From the NCBI RefSeq assembly GCF_013839525.1, contig NZ_JACDIS010000001.1, positions 620,001 to 684,000 of the forward strand: a stretch of 64,000 nt of DNA. Reading direction: 5' to 3'. Below the pieces are notes generated by a model. The model was not told the origin of the DNA. It saw only the letters and a program-made list of their open reading frames with translations, and searched no databases. Made by a program: the position numbers and the translations under genes. The DNA is from Chthonobacter rhizosphaerae. GTDB taxonomy: Bacteria > Pseudomonadota > Alphaproteobacteria > Rhizobiales > Pleomorphomonadaceae. Shown in pieces: positions 1-7,361 of this stretch; within the stretch, counting starts at the first letter, position 1, and every line of letters starts with the position of its first letter.

Positions 1-873
1 GTCGGCGAGCCGCCGCATGTCGTCGTCGTCGAGCCAGACGCCGTGCGCCACCGTGAAGTCCGGCCCGATCAGCCCGAGGTCGTCGATGTGGGCGGTGATC
101 GTCTTGCCCCAGAGCTTGAAGGCCGACACCGCCTGGGTCTTCGATTCCGCCACGTGGCTGTGCAGCACCACGCCGTAGTCGCGGGCGAGCCGGGCCGAGC
201 CGACGATCAGCTCGTCCGTGCAGTGAAGCGGAATGGTCGGCGCGACGCCGAGCCTCACCCGCTCGGTGTCGAGCGTCCAGTTGTCTAGGGCGTGCTTCAT
301 GGCCCCCAGCACCGCCTCCGGCCCCTTGCGGTCGGTCACGGCCGCGATCTGCTGCAGGCGCGGCGGCAGGGCGTCGAAGAGGCCTGGAATCGCCTCGTAG
401 AAGGAAAGATCGGCGATCATCGGAGCAAGCACCGCCCGCATCCCGGCGTCTTCGTAGGCACGGCCGATCGCGATCAGGTCATCGGTCGTGGCGAACGGCA
501 CCCCGAAGGTCAGATCATAGGCGGTGGTGCACCCCTTCAGCACCATTTCGACGGCGCCCAGATAGGCGTTCAGGTACTTCAGCTCCGTCGTCTGGTGGTC
601 CAGCATCTCGTGGGCGCCGGTCCACAGGAGCTCCAGGGTGAAGCGGTCCGACTGGCCCTTGCACAGGTTGCCCATGCCATGGGTGTGGCCGTTGACGAGG
701 CCCGGATGCAGGATCGTGCCGGCCGCGTCGAACAGAACCGCGTCGTCCGGCGCTGGAAAGCCCGGCGGCCCCACCTCGGCGATCACGCCGTCGATGACCA
801 GGATGTCCGTCGGGTCCGCCTTGCGGGCCGCCCCGTCGATCAGCCGCCCGCCCCTGATGATCGTCTTTCCCAT
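1..873 (-). CDS. Amidohydrolase (guanine/8-oxoguanine deaminase-like), 3' end cut by window edge
   Basis: The frame runs leftward from an ATG at 871-873 and stays open for 291 codons to base 1, so only the N-terminal part is present. The start MGKTIIRGGRLIDG is typical of metal-dependent amidohydrolases. A small N-terminal beta domain is followed by the metal-binding H-T-H at residues 63-65 (GLVNGHTHG). Further along are LHSHVAESK and VAHGVW, the usual third and fourth metal-ligand regions. The family hydrolyses ring amino groups of purines, triazines or related N-heterocycles in the cytoplasm; the exact substrate cannot be read from sequence. It is divergent from the deaminase at 986 across a 112-bp spacer. 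Similarity to the amidohydrolase at 1570-3102 suggests paralogues within one catabolic island. Confidence 0.85.
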   Translation of the reverse strand, partial: MGKTIIRGGRLIDGAARKADPTDILVIDGVIAEVGPPGFPAPDDAVLFDAAGTILHPGLVNGHTHGMGNLCKGQSDRFTLELLWTGAHEMLDHQTTELKYLNAYLGAVEMVLKGCTTAYDLTFGVPFATTDDLIAIGRAYEDAGMRAVLAPMIADLSFYEAIPGLFDALPPRLQQIAAVTDRKGPEAVLGAMKHALDNWTLDTERVRLGVAPTIPLHCTDELIVGSARLARDYGVVLHSHVAESKTQAVSAFKLWGKTITAHIDDLGLIGPDFTVAHGVWLDDDDMRRLAD

Positions 874-929
874 GGCACCGCCCTCCCGGGTGTTCTTGAT
901 GCCGATCGAAAAGCAATCCTCGTGCCGCA

Positions 930-946
930 CTGGCATGGCGCTTGCT
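930..946 (+). promoter_or_regulatory. Sigma-54 (-24/-12) promoter
   Basis: The element reads CTGGCATGGCGCTTGCT. The invariant GG (932-933) and GC (944-945) are separated by exactly 10 bp, and only one base departs from the YTGGCACGrNNNTTGCW consensus. Transcription would begin near 957, leaving a short leader with the Shine-Dalgarno sequence AGGGAGGA at 973-980 and the ATG at 986. It implies NtrC-type, enhancer-dependent control of the deaminase-amidohydrolase unit. I did not find a convincing NtrC site in the 57 bp available upstream. Confidence 0.7.
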
Positions 947-985
947 GGCCCTTCCGCCAAACGAAGCCGACCAGGGAGGAAGACC

Positions 986-1462
986 ATGCGCCTGAGCAGT
1001 CGCGAGATCATGGCCCGCGCCATCGAGCTCGGCCGCCGCGAGATGCGGGAGAGGGGCGTCAGCCCGTTCGCCGCCGTCATCGTGCGCGACGGCGAGATCA
1101 TCGGCGAGGGCTGCAACGACACCGCCGTCACGTTCGATCCGACCGCCCACGGCGAGGTCGTGGCCATCCGCGACGCCACCCGCCGGCTCGGCTCGGCGGA
1201 CCTGTCGGGCGCCACCCTCTACACCACGTGCGAGCCCTGCTCCATGTGCGTCGCCGCCATGTGGTGGGCCCGGATCGACAAGCTGGTCTACGCCTATTCG
1301 CTTCAGGACTGCCTCGCCCTCGGCATCGACTGCGCGCCCCTCGTGGCCGAGGTGTCGAAGCCCGTCGAGGCTCGCGCGCTCCCGTCCGAACAGCTGATGG
1401 CCGAGGAGGCGCACGGGGTCTTCACCGAGTGGATGGCCTCGGGCCCGGCGATGCCGCGCTGA
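986..1462 (+). CDS. Nucleoside/guanine deaminase of the CMP/dCMP deaminase family
   Basis: A 158-residue zinc deaminase. The zinc site is complete: H55-G-E57 (AHGEVVA) supplies the His ligand and catalytic Glu, and PCSMC (P84, C85, C88) gives the two Cys ligands. The family hydrolyses the amino group of cytosine, guanine or adenosine-type substrates. Length and the TTCEPCSMC block resemble guanine deaminase and small nucleoside deaminases. The ATG at 986 was chosen because AGGGAGGA lies 5 bp upstream; the frame stays open further left but without a ribosome site. The gene follows a sigma-54 promoter and precedes an amidohydrolase on the same strand, suggesting a nitrogen-regulated purine or pyrimidine salvage unit. 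It is not the essential tRNA deaminase TadA as far as context shows, but sequence alone does not exclude that. Confidence 0.88.
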   Translation: MRLSSREIMARAIELGRREMRERGVSPFAAVIVRDGEIIGEGCNDTAVTFDPTAHGEVVAIRDATRRLGSADLSGATLYTTCEPCSMCVAAMWWARIDKLVYAYSLQDCLALGIDCAPLVAEVSKPVEARALPSEQLMAEEAHGVFTEWMASGPAMPR

Positions 1463-1489
1463 CCGACAGCGCCCGACCCGACACGCCCA

Positions 1490-1531
1490 CCCATACGCCC
1501 GGCCCCATTCGCCCGGACCCATCTGCCCGGA
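1490..1531. repeat. Tandem repeat, 3 x 14 bp, intergenic
   Basis: Three consecutive 14-bp units, CCCATACGCCCGGC, CCCATTCGCCCGGA and CCCATCTGCCCGGA, lie in the 107-bp gap between the deaminase stop and the amidohydrolase start. Neighbouring units differ at two or three positions. No coding role is apparent. Confidence 0.8.
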
Positions 1532-1569
1532 CAGGCACGCCGCACCCACGCACTCGGACGCTGACGCCC

Positions 1570-3102
1570 ATGACCATCTTCATCCGGAACGCCACCCTTC
1601 TCACCCTGGAGGGCGAAGGCGGCACCGAGCCCTTCGTCGGCAGCCTCCTCGTCCGCGACGGCCGGATCGCGGCGATCGGGCCGGACCTCGTCCCGCCCGA
1701 GGGCGCCCGCGTCATCGACGGACGCGACCGGCTGGTGATGCCCGGTCTCGTCAACAGCCACCTCCATTCCGGCGAGACCTTCTTCAAGGGCCGCTACGAG
1801 CACATGCCGCTCGAGATCTGGATGCTCTACGCCTATCCGATCCTGATGGGGCCGCGGATCCCGGAGCGCCTCCTCTACCTGCGCACCCTCCTCGGCGCGA
1901 TGGAGTCCCTGAAGAACGGCGTCACCACCATGGTGGACGACTGGTTCGATCCGCCGACCCAGGAGCTCGACCGGCTCGCCACGGTCTTCACCGCCTACGA
2001 GCACGCCGGCATCCGGGCGACTGTCTCCAACTGCGTCATGGACAAGAACGTCCTCGACACCCTGCCCTTCGCGCGCGAGCTGGTGCCGCCCGGCCTCCAA
2101 GCGGAGGTGGAGGACTCCTCCGTCACCGTCGACGGCTACATGGACTACTGCAAGGCCGTGTTCGACAGCCTGCACGGGCGGGCCGGGCGGGTGAACTTCA
2201 TGGTCTCCGCCTCCGCGCCCCAGCGGGTGACCGTGGAGTTCATGCAGGCCTGCAGCGAGCTCGCGGTCGCCCGCGGCGTGCCGCTCCACACCCACATCCT
2301 GGAGACCAAGACCCAGGCGGTCACCGGCCAGGAGTTCTACGGCAAGACGCTGATCCGCCACATGCACAACATCGGCGTCCTCCATCCGGGCGTCACCATC
2401 GCGCATTCCATCTGGGTGACGGACGACGACATCGCCCTCATGGGGGCGGCGGACGTCTCGGTCGCCCACAACTGCATCTCCAACCAGAAGCTCGGCGCCG
2501 GCGTCGCGCCGGTCCGCCGACTCCTCGACGCGGGCGTCAACGTGGGCCTCGGCACCGACGGCCTCTGCTCCAACGACACCGCCCGCATCTTCGACGTCAT
2601 GCGCGCCGCCGGCCTCATCCACGGCATCGCGACGCCGGATCATGGCCGGCTGGTCTCCTCCCGCGAGATCCTGAAGGCCGCCACCATCGGGGGCGCCCGC
2701 ACGGCGCTCCGCCATCGGGAGACCGGCTCGCTGACGGTCGGCAAGGCGGCGGACCTCCTGGTGCTCAGGATGACCGGCTTCAACTGGACGCCGCTCAACG
2801 ACGTCTGCCACCACCTCGTCTACTGCGAGAACGGTTCGTCCATTGAGACCGTCCTAGTGGCCGGCGAGGTGGTGGTGGAGAACGGCCGCCTCCTCACCGT
2901 GGACGAGGACGCGATCCTCGCCGAGGTGCGCGAGACCGTGCCGGCCTGGCTGGAGCAGCACCGGCTCGTGGAGGACCGCAACCGGGTGTTCGAGCCCTTT
3001 TTCGCCGAAATGCACCGCCGCGCCACGATCCAGGACATCGGCATCAACCGCTATCAGGGCGACCTCCCCCTCTGGACCGGCCAGAACCGCCCGACGGCGT
3101 GA
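1570..3102 (+). CDS. Amidohydrolase family protein (guanine deaminase / S-adenosylhomocysteine deaminase-like)
   Basis: A 510-residue metal-dependent amidohydrolase. An N-terminal urease-like beta segment leads to H64-L-H66 (GLVNSHLHSGE). PLHTHILETK near residue 240, TIAHSIW near 275 and GTDGLCSND near 327 supply the remaining metal and catalytic residues. The C-terminus has the GKAADLLVL return strand typical of the family. It would deaminate a purine-like or other N-heterocyclic substrate in the cytoplasm. The ATG at 1570 gives the usual start; in-frame sequence to its left is the 14-bp repeat array. It is downstream of the sigma-54-linked deaminase and probably co-transcribed. Long open frames on both strands here are composition artefacts. 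Substrate assignment is uncertain. Confidence 0.88.
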   Translation: MTIFIRNATLLTLEGEGGTEPFVGSLLVRDGRIAAIGPDLVPPEGARVIDGRDRLVMPGLVNSHLHSGETFFKGRYEHMPLEIWMLYAYPILMGPRIPERLLYLRTLLGAMESLKNGVTTMVDDWFDPPTQELDRLATVFTAYEHAGIRATVSNCVMDKNVLDTLPFARELVPPGLQAEVEDSSVTVDGYMDYCKAVFDSLHGRAGRVNFMVSASAPQRVTVEFMQACSELAVARGVPLHTHILETKTQAVTGQEFYGKTLIRHMHNIGVLHPGVTIAHSIWVTDDDIALMGAADVSVAHNCISNQKLGAGVAPVRRLLDAGVNVGLGTDGLCSNDTARIFDVMRAAGLIHGIATPDHGRLVSSREILKAATIGGARTALRHRETGSLTVGKAADLLVLRMTGFNWTPLNDVCHHLVYCENGSSIETVLVAGEVVVENGRLLTVDEDAILAEVRETVPAWLEQHRLVEDRNRVFEPFFAEMHRRATIQDIGINRYQGDLPLWTGQNRPTA

Positions 3103-3200
3103 CGATCGCCGGACGGGCGGCGGCGGGGCACCAAGCGTTTCCCCGGGGCGCCGGCGAAGCCGATGCCGGCAACACCCGTGCCGCCGAGGCCGGTCGCGAC

Positions 3201-3231
3201 CCCGAGCGGGACGGATGCCCTCCCGTTCGGG
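3201..3231. terminator. Hairpin between convergent amidohydrolase genes
   Basis: CCCGAGCGGGA (3201-3211) pairs with TCCCGTTCGGG (3221-3231) through 11 positions including one G-T pair, with a 9-nt loop. It sits between two converging stop codons. There is no clear T-tract in either direction, so termination is inferred from position. Confidence 0.4.
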
Positions 3232-3237
3232 CCTTGC

Positions 3238-4539
3238 TCAAGGGCTCCCGCCCTCCACCGGCGCATAGAGCCACGGCTCCACCGTGCCGGGCCGGCCGGG
3301 CAGCGACAGGGTCGCGGTGCGCGGCGGCGTCTCGGCGATCACCTTGCCCCGGCGCACCACCGCCAGCCGGTTGGGCTTCAGCCGCACCGCCTCGATCGGG
3401 TCGCGGGCGTCGAGGAGCACGAAGTCCGCGTGGCAGCCGGGCTCCAGGCCGTAGCCCTGAAGGCCGAACACCTTGGCGGGCGCCGTCGTCACCGCGTCGA
3501 AGCAGGCCGCCACCGCGGCCCGGCTCGTCATGTGGCCGGTGTGGACCGCCATGTGGGCCACCTCCAGCATGTCGGCCCCGCCGAACGAGTACCAGGGGTC
3601 CATGCAGCTGTCCTGGCCGAGCGCGACGGTGACGCCGAGCGCCATCAGCTCCGGCACCCGCATCATGCCGCGCCGCTTCGGATAGGTGTCGTGCCGGCCC
3701 TGGAGCACGATGTTGGCGAGCGGATTCGGGATGCAGTGGATGTCCGCCTCGGCGATCAGCGGCAGCAGCTTGGAGGCGTAGTAGTTGTCCATGGAGTGCA
3801 TGGACGTCAGGTGCGAGCCCGCCACCCGGCCCTGGAGCCCGAGCCGCCGGGTCTCGCAGGCGAGCGTCTCGATGTGGCGCGACATCGGGTCGTCCGTCTC
3901 GTCGCAGTGGAGGTCGACCAGGAGGCCCCGCTCGGCGGCGAGCTCGCAGAGCGCCGTCACCGACCGGCGGCCGTCCTCCATGGTGCGCTCGAAGTGCGGG
4001 ATGCCGCCGACCACCTCCACGCCCATGTCGAGCGCCCGCGCGAGGTTGGCCGCCACCGTCGGCGAGCGGTAGTAGCCGTCCTGCGGGAAGGCGACCAGCT
4101 GCAGGTCCAGGTAGTCCTTCACGGCGTCCTTCACGTGAAGGAGCGCCTCCACGCCGACGAGCCGGTCGTCGCACACGTCCACGTGGCTGCGCACCGCCAG
4201 CAGCCCCTGGGCCACCGCCAGGTCGCAATAGCGCAGCGCGCGCTCCACCACCGCCTCCACGGTGAGGAGCGGCTTCAGCTCGCCCCAGAGCCGGATCCCC
4301 TCCAGGAGCGTGCCGGACCGGTTGAGCCGCGGGATGCCGAGCGACAGGGTCGCATCCATGTGGAAGTGGATGTCCACGAAGGGCGGCGACAGCAGCCGCC
4401 CGCCACCGTCGACGACGCGGCCGGCGTCGGCCGGAAGCCCCGGCTCCACCGCCGTGATGCGGCCGGCGGTGACGCCGACGTCGAGGCCGCGGCGGCCGTC
4501 GGGCAGGGAGACGTTGCGGACGAGAAGATCGAAGGACAT
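3238..4539 (-). CDS. Cytosine deaminase-type amidohydrolase (CodA/AtzC-like)
   Basis: A 433-residue protein with the complete signature of the cytosine deaminase branch. It has H58-F-H60 (DIHFHMD), HVDVCDD near 119, H211-C-D-E (LHCDETDD), the GSHLTSM block with H243, and GQDSCMDPW with D310. Members hydrolyse exocyclic amines or N-alkyl groups: cytosine to uracil, creatinine to N-methylhydantoin, or isopropylammelide to cyanurate. The ATG at 4537-4539 gives the expected MSFDLLVRN start. It is the last gene of a minus-strand unit SDR (6259) - creatininase (5434) - this gene. The adjacent creatininase makes a creatinine-related substrate plausible, but this is inference. Confidence 0.88.
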   Translation of the reverse strand: MSFDLLVRNVSLPDGRRGLDVGVTAGRITAVEPGLPADAGRVVDGGGRLLSPPFVDIHFHMDATLSLGIPRLNRSGTLLEGIRLWGELKPLLTVEAVVERALRYCDLAVAQGLLAVRSHVDVCDDRLVGVEALLHVKDAVKDYLDLQLVAFPQDGYYRSPTVAANLARALDMGVEVVGGIPHFERTMEDGRRSVTALCELAAERGLLVDLHCDETDDPMSRHIETLACETRRLGLQGRVAGSHLTSMHSMDNYYASKLLPLIAEADIHCIPNPLANIVLQGRHDTYPKRRGMMRVPELMALGVTVALGQDSCMDPWYSFGGADMLEVAHMAVHTGHMTSRAAVAACFDAVTTAPAKVFGLQGYGLEPGCHADFVLLDARDPIEAVRLKPNRLAVVRRGKVIAETPPRTATLSLPGRPGTVEPWLYAPVEGGSP

Positions 4540-4605
4540 GGGCGCTGCTTTGGGTCCGGATCGGGGGATGGAACGGAGGAAGGTCGGGGTGCCTCTCGAA
4601 GCGCC

Positions 4606-4643
4606 CGGGCGCGCGTGGGCGGGCCGGGCGCGCGAGGGCGGGC
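4606..4643. repeat. Tandem repeat, 2 x 19 bp, intergenic
   Basis: CGGGCGCGCGTGGGCGGGC (4606-4624) is followed directly by the same 19-mer with one T-to-A change (4625-4643). It lies in the 109-bp gap between the creatininase stop and the CodA-like start. Confidence 0.8.
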
Positions 4644-4648
4644 GACGG

Positions 4649-5434
4649 TCAGTCCGCCGGCTCCGCGAAGGCCGTGTCGAGGGCGCCCGAGAGCGTCGCC
4701 ACATATTCGTCGTAGAAGAGCCGGCCCTTTTCGGCGCTGGCCCCGATGGCGGTGGCGAGCACGCCGTCCGCCGGCACCAGCCGCTCGTCGTAGGGCCACA
4801 TGTCCCAGAGCGGCAGCTTCGCCGGCGGGTGCGGCCGAAGCCGGTCCATCGTCACCAGGCTCGGGTGGAGGTGCAGCATGACGGACGTCTCCATGATGCC
4901 CGCGTGCTCCAGCGACCAGTCCGGGAAGGTGTCCCCGAAGGCGGCCCGGATCGTGTCCTCGCCGAGGAATTCCCAGTAGCCGACGGTCATGATCCGCGGC
5001 GCCTTCAGGCCCAGCATGCGGGCCTCCCGGAGCGCCAGGTCGCAGGCCTCGTTGACGAACCAGGTGTTCTCCATGTGGCCGACCACGAAGGCCAGCTTGG
5101 AGACGCCGTGGCGGGCGAATTCCCGCACCATGTCCTTCACCTGGTTGATCAGGGTGGCGGCGTCCACGCTCGTGGTCCCGCAGAAATGCTGGCCGCCGCC
5201 GCACCGCGGCAGCGACTTGTAGCCGTAGGTGATGCTGGGCGCGAGCAGGCGTCCGCCCCGGCTCGCGCAGGCCCCGCACACCGCCTCCGGAATCAGGCAG
5301 TCGGTGGCGAGCGGCAGGTGCGGCCCGTGCTGCTCGATCGCCCCCACCGGCACCAGCACCACCGGGTCCTCCTCCGCCAGCCGGTCCCGGTAGTCGGTCC
5401 AGCTCAGGTCGGCCATGCGAAACGGTCTCGTCAT
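4649..5434 (-). CDS. Creatininase (creatinine amidohydrolase) family protein
   Basis: A 261-residue protein of the creatininase fold. The metal ligands fall at the positions known for Pseudomonas creatininase: E34 and H36 in GAIEQHGPHLP, D45, and H120 and E122 in GHMENTWF. A Trp is present at 154 in the substrate-pocket region, and LEHAG with a following ET lies near 176. The enzyme hydrates creatinine to creatine with two divalent metals. Other members of the fold act in cofactor biosynthesis (MftE, ArfB types), so the reaction is likely but not certain. It sits between an SDR gene (33 bp upstream) and a CodA-like amidohydrolase on the same strand. The start at 5434 gives a full-length protein of family size. 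No creatinase or sarcosine oxidase is seen in the window. Confidence 0.85.
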   Translation of the reverse strand: MTRPFRMADLSWTDYRDRLAEEDPVVLVPVGAIEQHGPHLPLATDCLIPEAVCGACASRGGRLLAPSITYGYKSLPRCGGGQHFCGTTSVDAATLINQVKDMVREFARHGVSKLAFVVGHMENTWFVNEACDLALREARMLGLKAPRIMTVGYWEFLGEDTIRAAFGDTFPDWSLEHAGIMETSVMLHLHPSLVTMDRLRPHPPAKLPLWDMWPYDERLVPADGVLATAIGASAEKGRLFYDEYVATLSGALDTAFAEPAD

Positions 5435-5467
5435 CGAGGATCTCCGGAACAGGGAAAGAAGGAAGGA

Positions 5468-6259
5468 TCAGCGGGCGCCGGCGGTCGCGCCGCCGTCCAC
5501 CGCCACCACGGCGCCGGTCATGAAGGCGGCCGCGTCGGAGAGGAGGAAGCAGACCGCGTGGGCGATCTCGTGCGGCCGGCCCAGCCGCCCCATCAGGGTG
5601 CTCGCCGCCTCGCCGGCGAGCGCGGCCGCGGGGTCGGCCGAAGCGGCCGCGAAGGCGTCCAGCATGGGCGTCGCCACCGGCCCCGGGCACACGCAGTTCG
5701 CCCGCACGCCCTCGCCCGCGTGGTCGACGGCGAGAAGCCTCGTGAAGTGCACCACGCCGGCCTTGGACGTCGCGTAGGCGCTCGTCGCCGGCACGCCCTT
5801 GAGGGCGAGTTCGGACGCGATGGTCACGACCGCGCCGCCGCCCGCCGCCGCCAGGTGCGGCAGGGCCAGCGCGCACGTCCGCATGGTGCCGATCAGGTTG
5901 ACGTCCATGACGGCGCGGAGGTCGTCGCCCGTCGTCTCGGTGATTCGCCCGCTCCGCAGGATGCCGGCGGCGGTGACGAGCCCGTCGAGCCCGCCGAGGG
6001 CCGCCACGGCCGCCGCCACCGCGTCCCGGCACGACGCCTCGTCGGCCACATCCGCCACGATCGCCGACGCATGGCCGCCGCCCGCCCGGATCTCGTCAGC
6101 GGTCTGCGCCGGATCGGCCCGGTCCAGGAGGGCGACCGCCGCGCCGAGGCGCGCCGCCCCCACGGCCACCGCCCGCCCGATGCCGGACGCGGCGCCCGTC
6201 ACGAGCACGCGCCGCCCCGCCATCCGGATGGCCGATCCGAGTGCTGCCCCCTCCGTCAT
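5468..6259 (-). CDS. Short-chain dehydrogenase/reductase
   Basis: A 263-residue classical SDR. The N-terminal Rossmann motif TGAASGIG (21-28) binds the nicotinamide cofactor, and D47 after the second strand (LLDRAD) suggests NAD preference. N121, S149, Y162 and K166 (YATSK) form the catalytic tetrad. The usual NNAG strand is changed to VTAAG. The CPGPVATPM loop and the terminal VDGG strand are standard. The ATG at 6257-6259 was chosen because AAGGAGG lies 9 nt upstream; the frame is open farther out but lacks a ribosome site. It is the first gene of the SDR-creatininase-amidohydrolase unit and diverges from the Crp/Fnr gene at 6552. Substrate unknown. Confidence 0.88.
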   Translation of the reverse strand: MTEGAALGSAIRMAGRRVLVTGAASGIGRAVAVGAARLGAAVALLDRADPAQTADEIRAGGGHASAIVADVADEASCRDAVAAAVAALGGLDGLVTAAGILRSGRITETTGDDLRAVMDVNLIGTMRTCALALPHLAAAGGGAVVTIASELALKGVPATSAYATSKAGVVHFTRLLAVDHAGEGVRANCVCPGPVATPMLDAFAAASADPAAALAGEAASTLMGRLGRPHEIAHAVCFLLSDAAAFMTGAVVAVDGGATAGAR

Positions 6260-6551
6260 GCCGTCCCGCCTCCTTCTCGTCCCGGCCCCGCGCCCCGGCC
6301 CCGCGTCACTTCGGAAGCGAAGAGCCACCGCGCGGGCCGAACGGTCACATCCGAATGTCCATGCAAGAAGCGGGCTAGCGCTGGCCCGGGGAGCGCGCCG
6401 GCCCGCCCTCCCGCGCCCGCCGCGACTCCCCGGCCGCCTGTTGCGACGCACCATCCGGATCCGCCGCTTTCGACACGCAAAATTCCGCTCGCCTCGGGAT
6501 CTTTGTCAGGCGCCGGCCGTTTTGTCCGTATGGTTCAGCGGTGACTTCGCC

Positions 6552-7259
6552 ATGCCGACGCACCTGATCCGCAAGCTTGCTCGCTACGGTCCCCTGTCCG
6601 ACCACGAACGGCGCATCCTGCAGCGTGCGACTGACCGGATCCGGACCGTGGAGGCGGACGGCGACATCGTCGCCGACGGCGAGACGCCGGGCCACTGCCG
6701 GCTGCTCGCGGAAGGCTTCGCCGCCCGCACCAAGATGCTGCAGGACGGTCGCCGTCAGTTGACCGCCATCCACGTGAAGGGCGACTTCCTCGACCTCAAC
6801 GGCTTTCTCCTGAGCCCGCTCGACCACGGCGTCCTGGCGCTCACCCGCTGCGCGGTCGCCGAGATCCCCCATCGCCTTCTCACCGAGATCACCGAGGAGG
6901 AGCCCAATCTCACCCGCCTCCTGTGGCGGTCCACCCTCATCGACGCCGCCACCCAGCGGGCCTGGATGGTCAGCCTCGGCCGGCGCTCGTCCGTCGGGCA
7001 CTGCGCCCATCTCCTGTGCGAACTCTGCGTGCGGCTGGAGGCGGTCGGCGAGGTCTCGCCGGACCGGAGCTTCCGCTTCCCGATCACCCAGACCGAGCTC
7101 GGCGACGCCCTCGGCATCTCGTCCGTCCACGCCAACCGGGTGCTGCAGGAACTGCGTGGCGACGGCCTGATCGTCTGGTCGGGCGGGACGGTCCGCATCG
7201 AGGATTGGGACCGGCTGGCGGCGCTCGCGTCGTTCGATCCCGCATACCTCGGTCTATGA
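6552..7259 (+). CDS. Crp/Fnr-family transcriptional regulator
   Basis: A 235-residue regulator with an N-terminal cyclic-nucleotide-binding-type beta roll (about 20-120), a dimerisation helix (125-160), and a C-terminal winged helix-turn-helix at about 178-206 (TELGDALGISSVHANRVLQE). The pattern without an N-terminal Cys cluster is typical of the large rhizobial group of Crp/Fnr proteins whose ligands are unknown, and it argues against Fe-S oxygen sensing. The ATG at 6552 gives the common MPTHLIRKL start; the ribosome site is weak. It diverges from the SDR-creatininase unit across 292 bp, so it may control that unit. It is followed after 102 bp by a sensor kinase on the same strand. Confidence 0.88.
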   Translation: MPTHLIRKLARYGPLSDHERRILQRATDRIRTVEADGDIVADGETPGHCRLLAEGFAARTKMLQDGRRQLTAIHVKGDFLDLNGFLLSPLDHGVLALTRCAVAEIPHRLLTEITEEEPNLTRLLWRSTLIDAATQRAWMVSLGRRSSVGHCAHLLCELCVRLEAVGEVSPDRSFRFPITQTELGDALGISSVHANRVLQELRGDGLIVWSGGTVRIEDWDRLAALASFDPAYLGL

Positions 7260-7361
7260 CGCAACCATTTGCGGTATATTGTCGGATGTTTCCGTCCCTG
7301 CACGGACCGGAAACCGTGTAAACCAGTCGCTCACCGGCGGCTCGATGCGGCGAGGCGGGCA

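Noticed and set aside
874-929. NtrC-type dyad upstream of the first sigma-54 promoter (GGCACC ... GGGTGT at 875-894)
   Set aside because: The half-sites are separated by more than the N5 spacing required by the consensus.
6362-6378. Sigma-54-like TAGCCC-N5-TTGC on the minus strand ahead of the SDR-creatininase unit
   Set aside because: The spacing is right and the -12 box good, but the invariant GG of the -24 element is AG, so it does not meet the standard used for 930-946.
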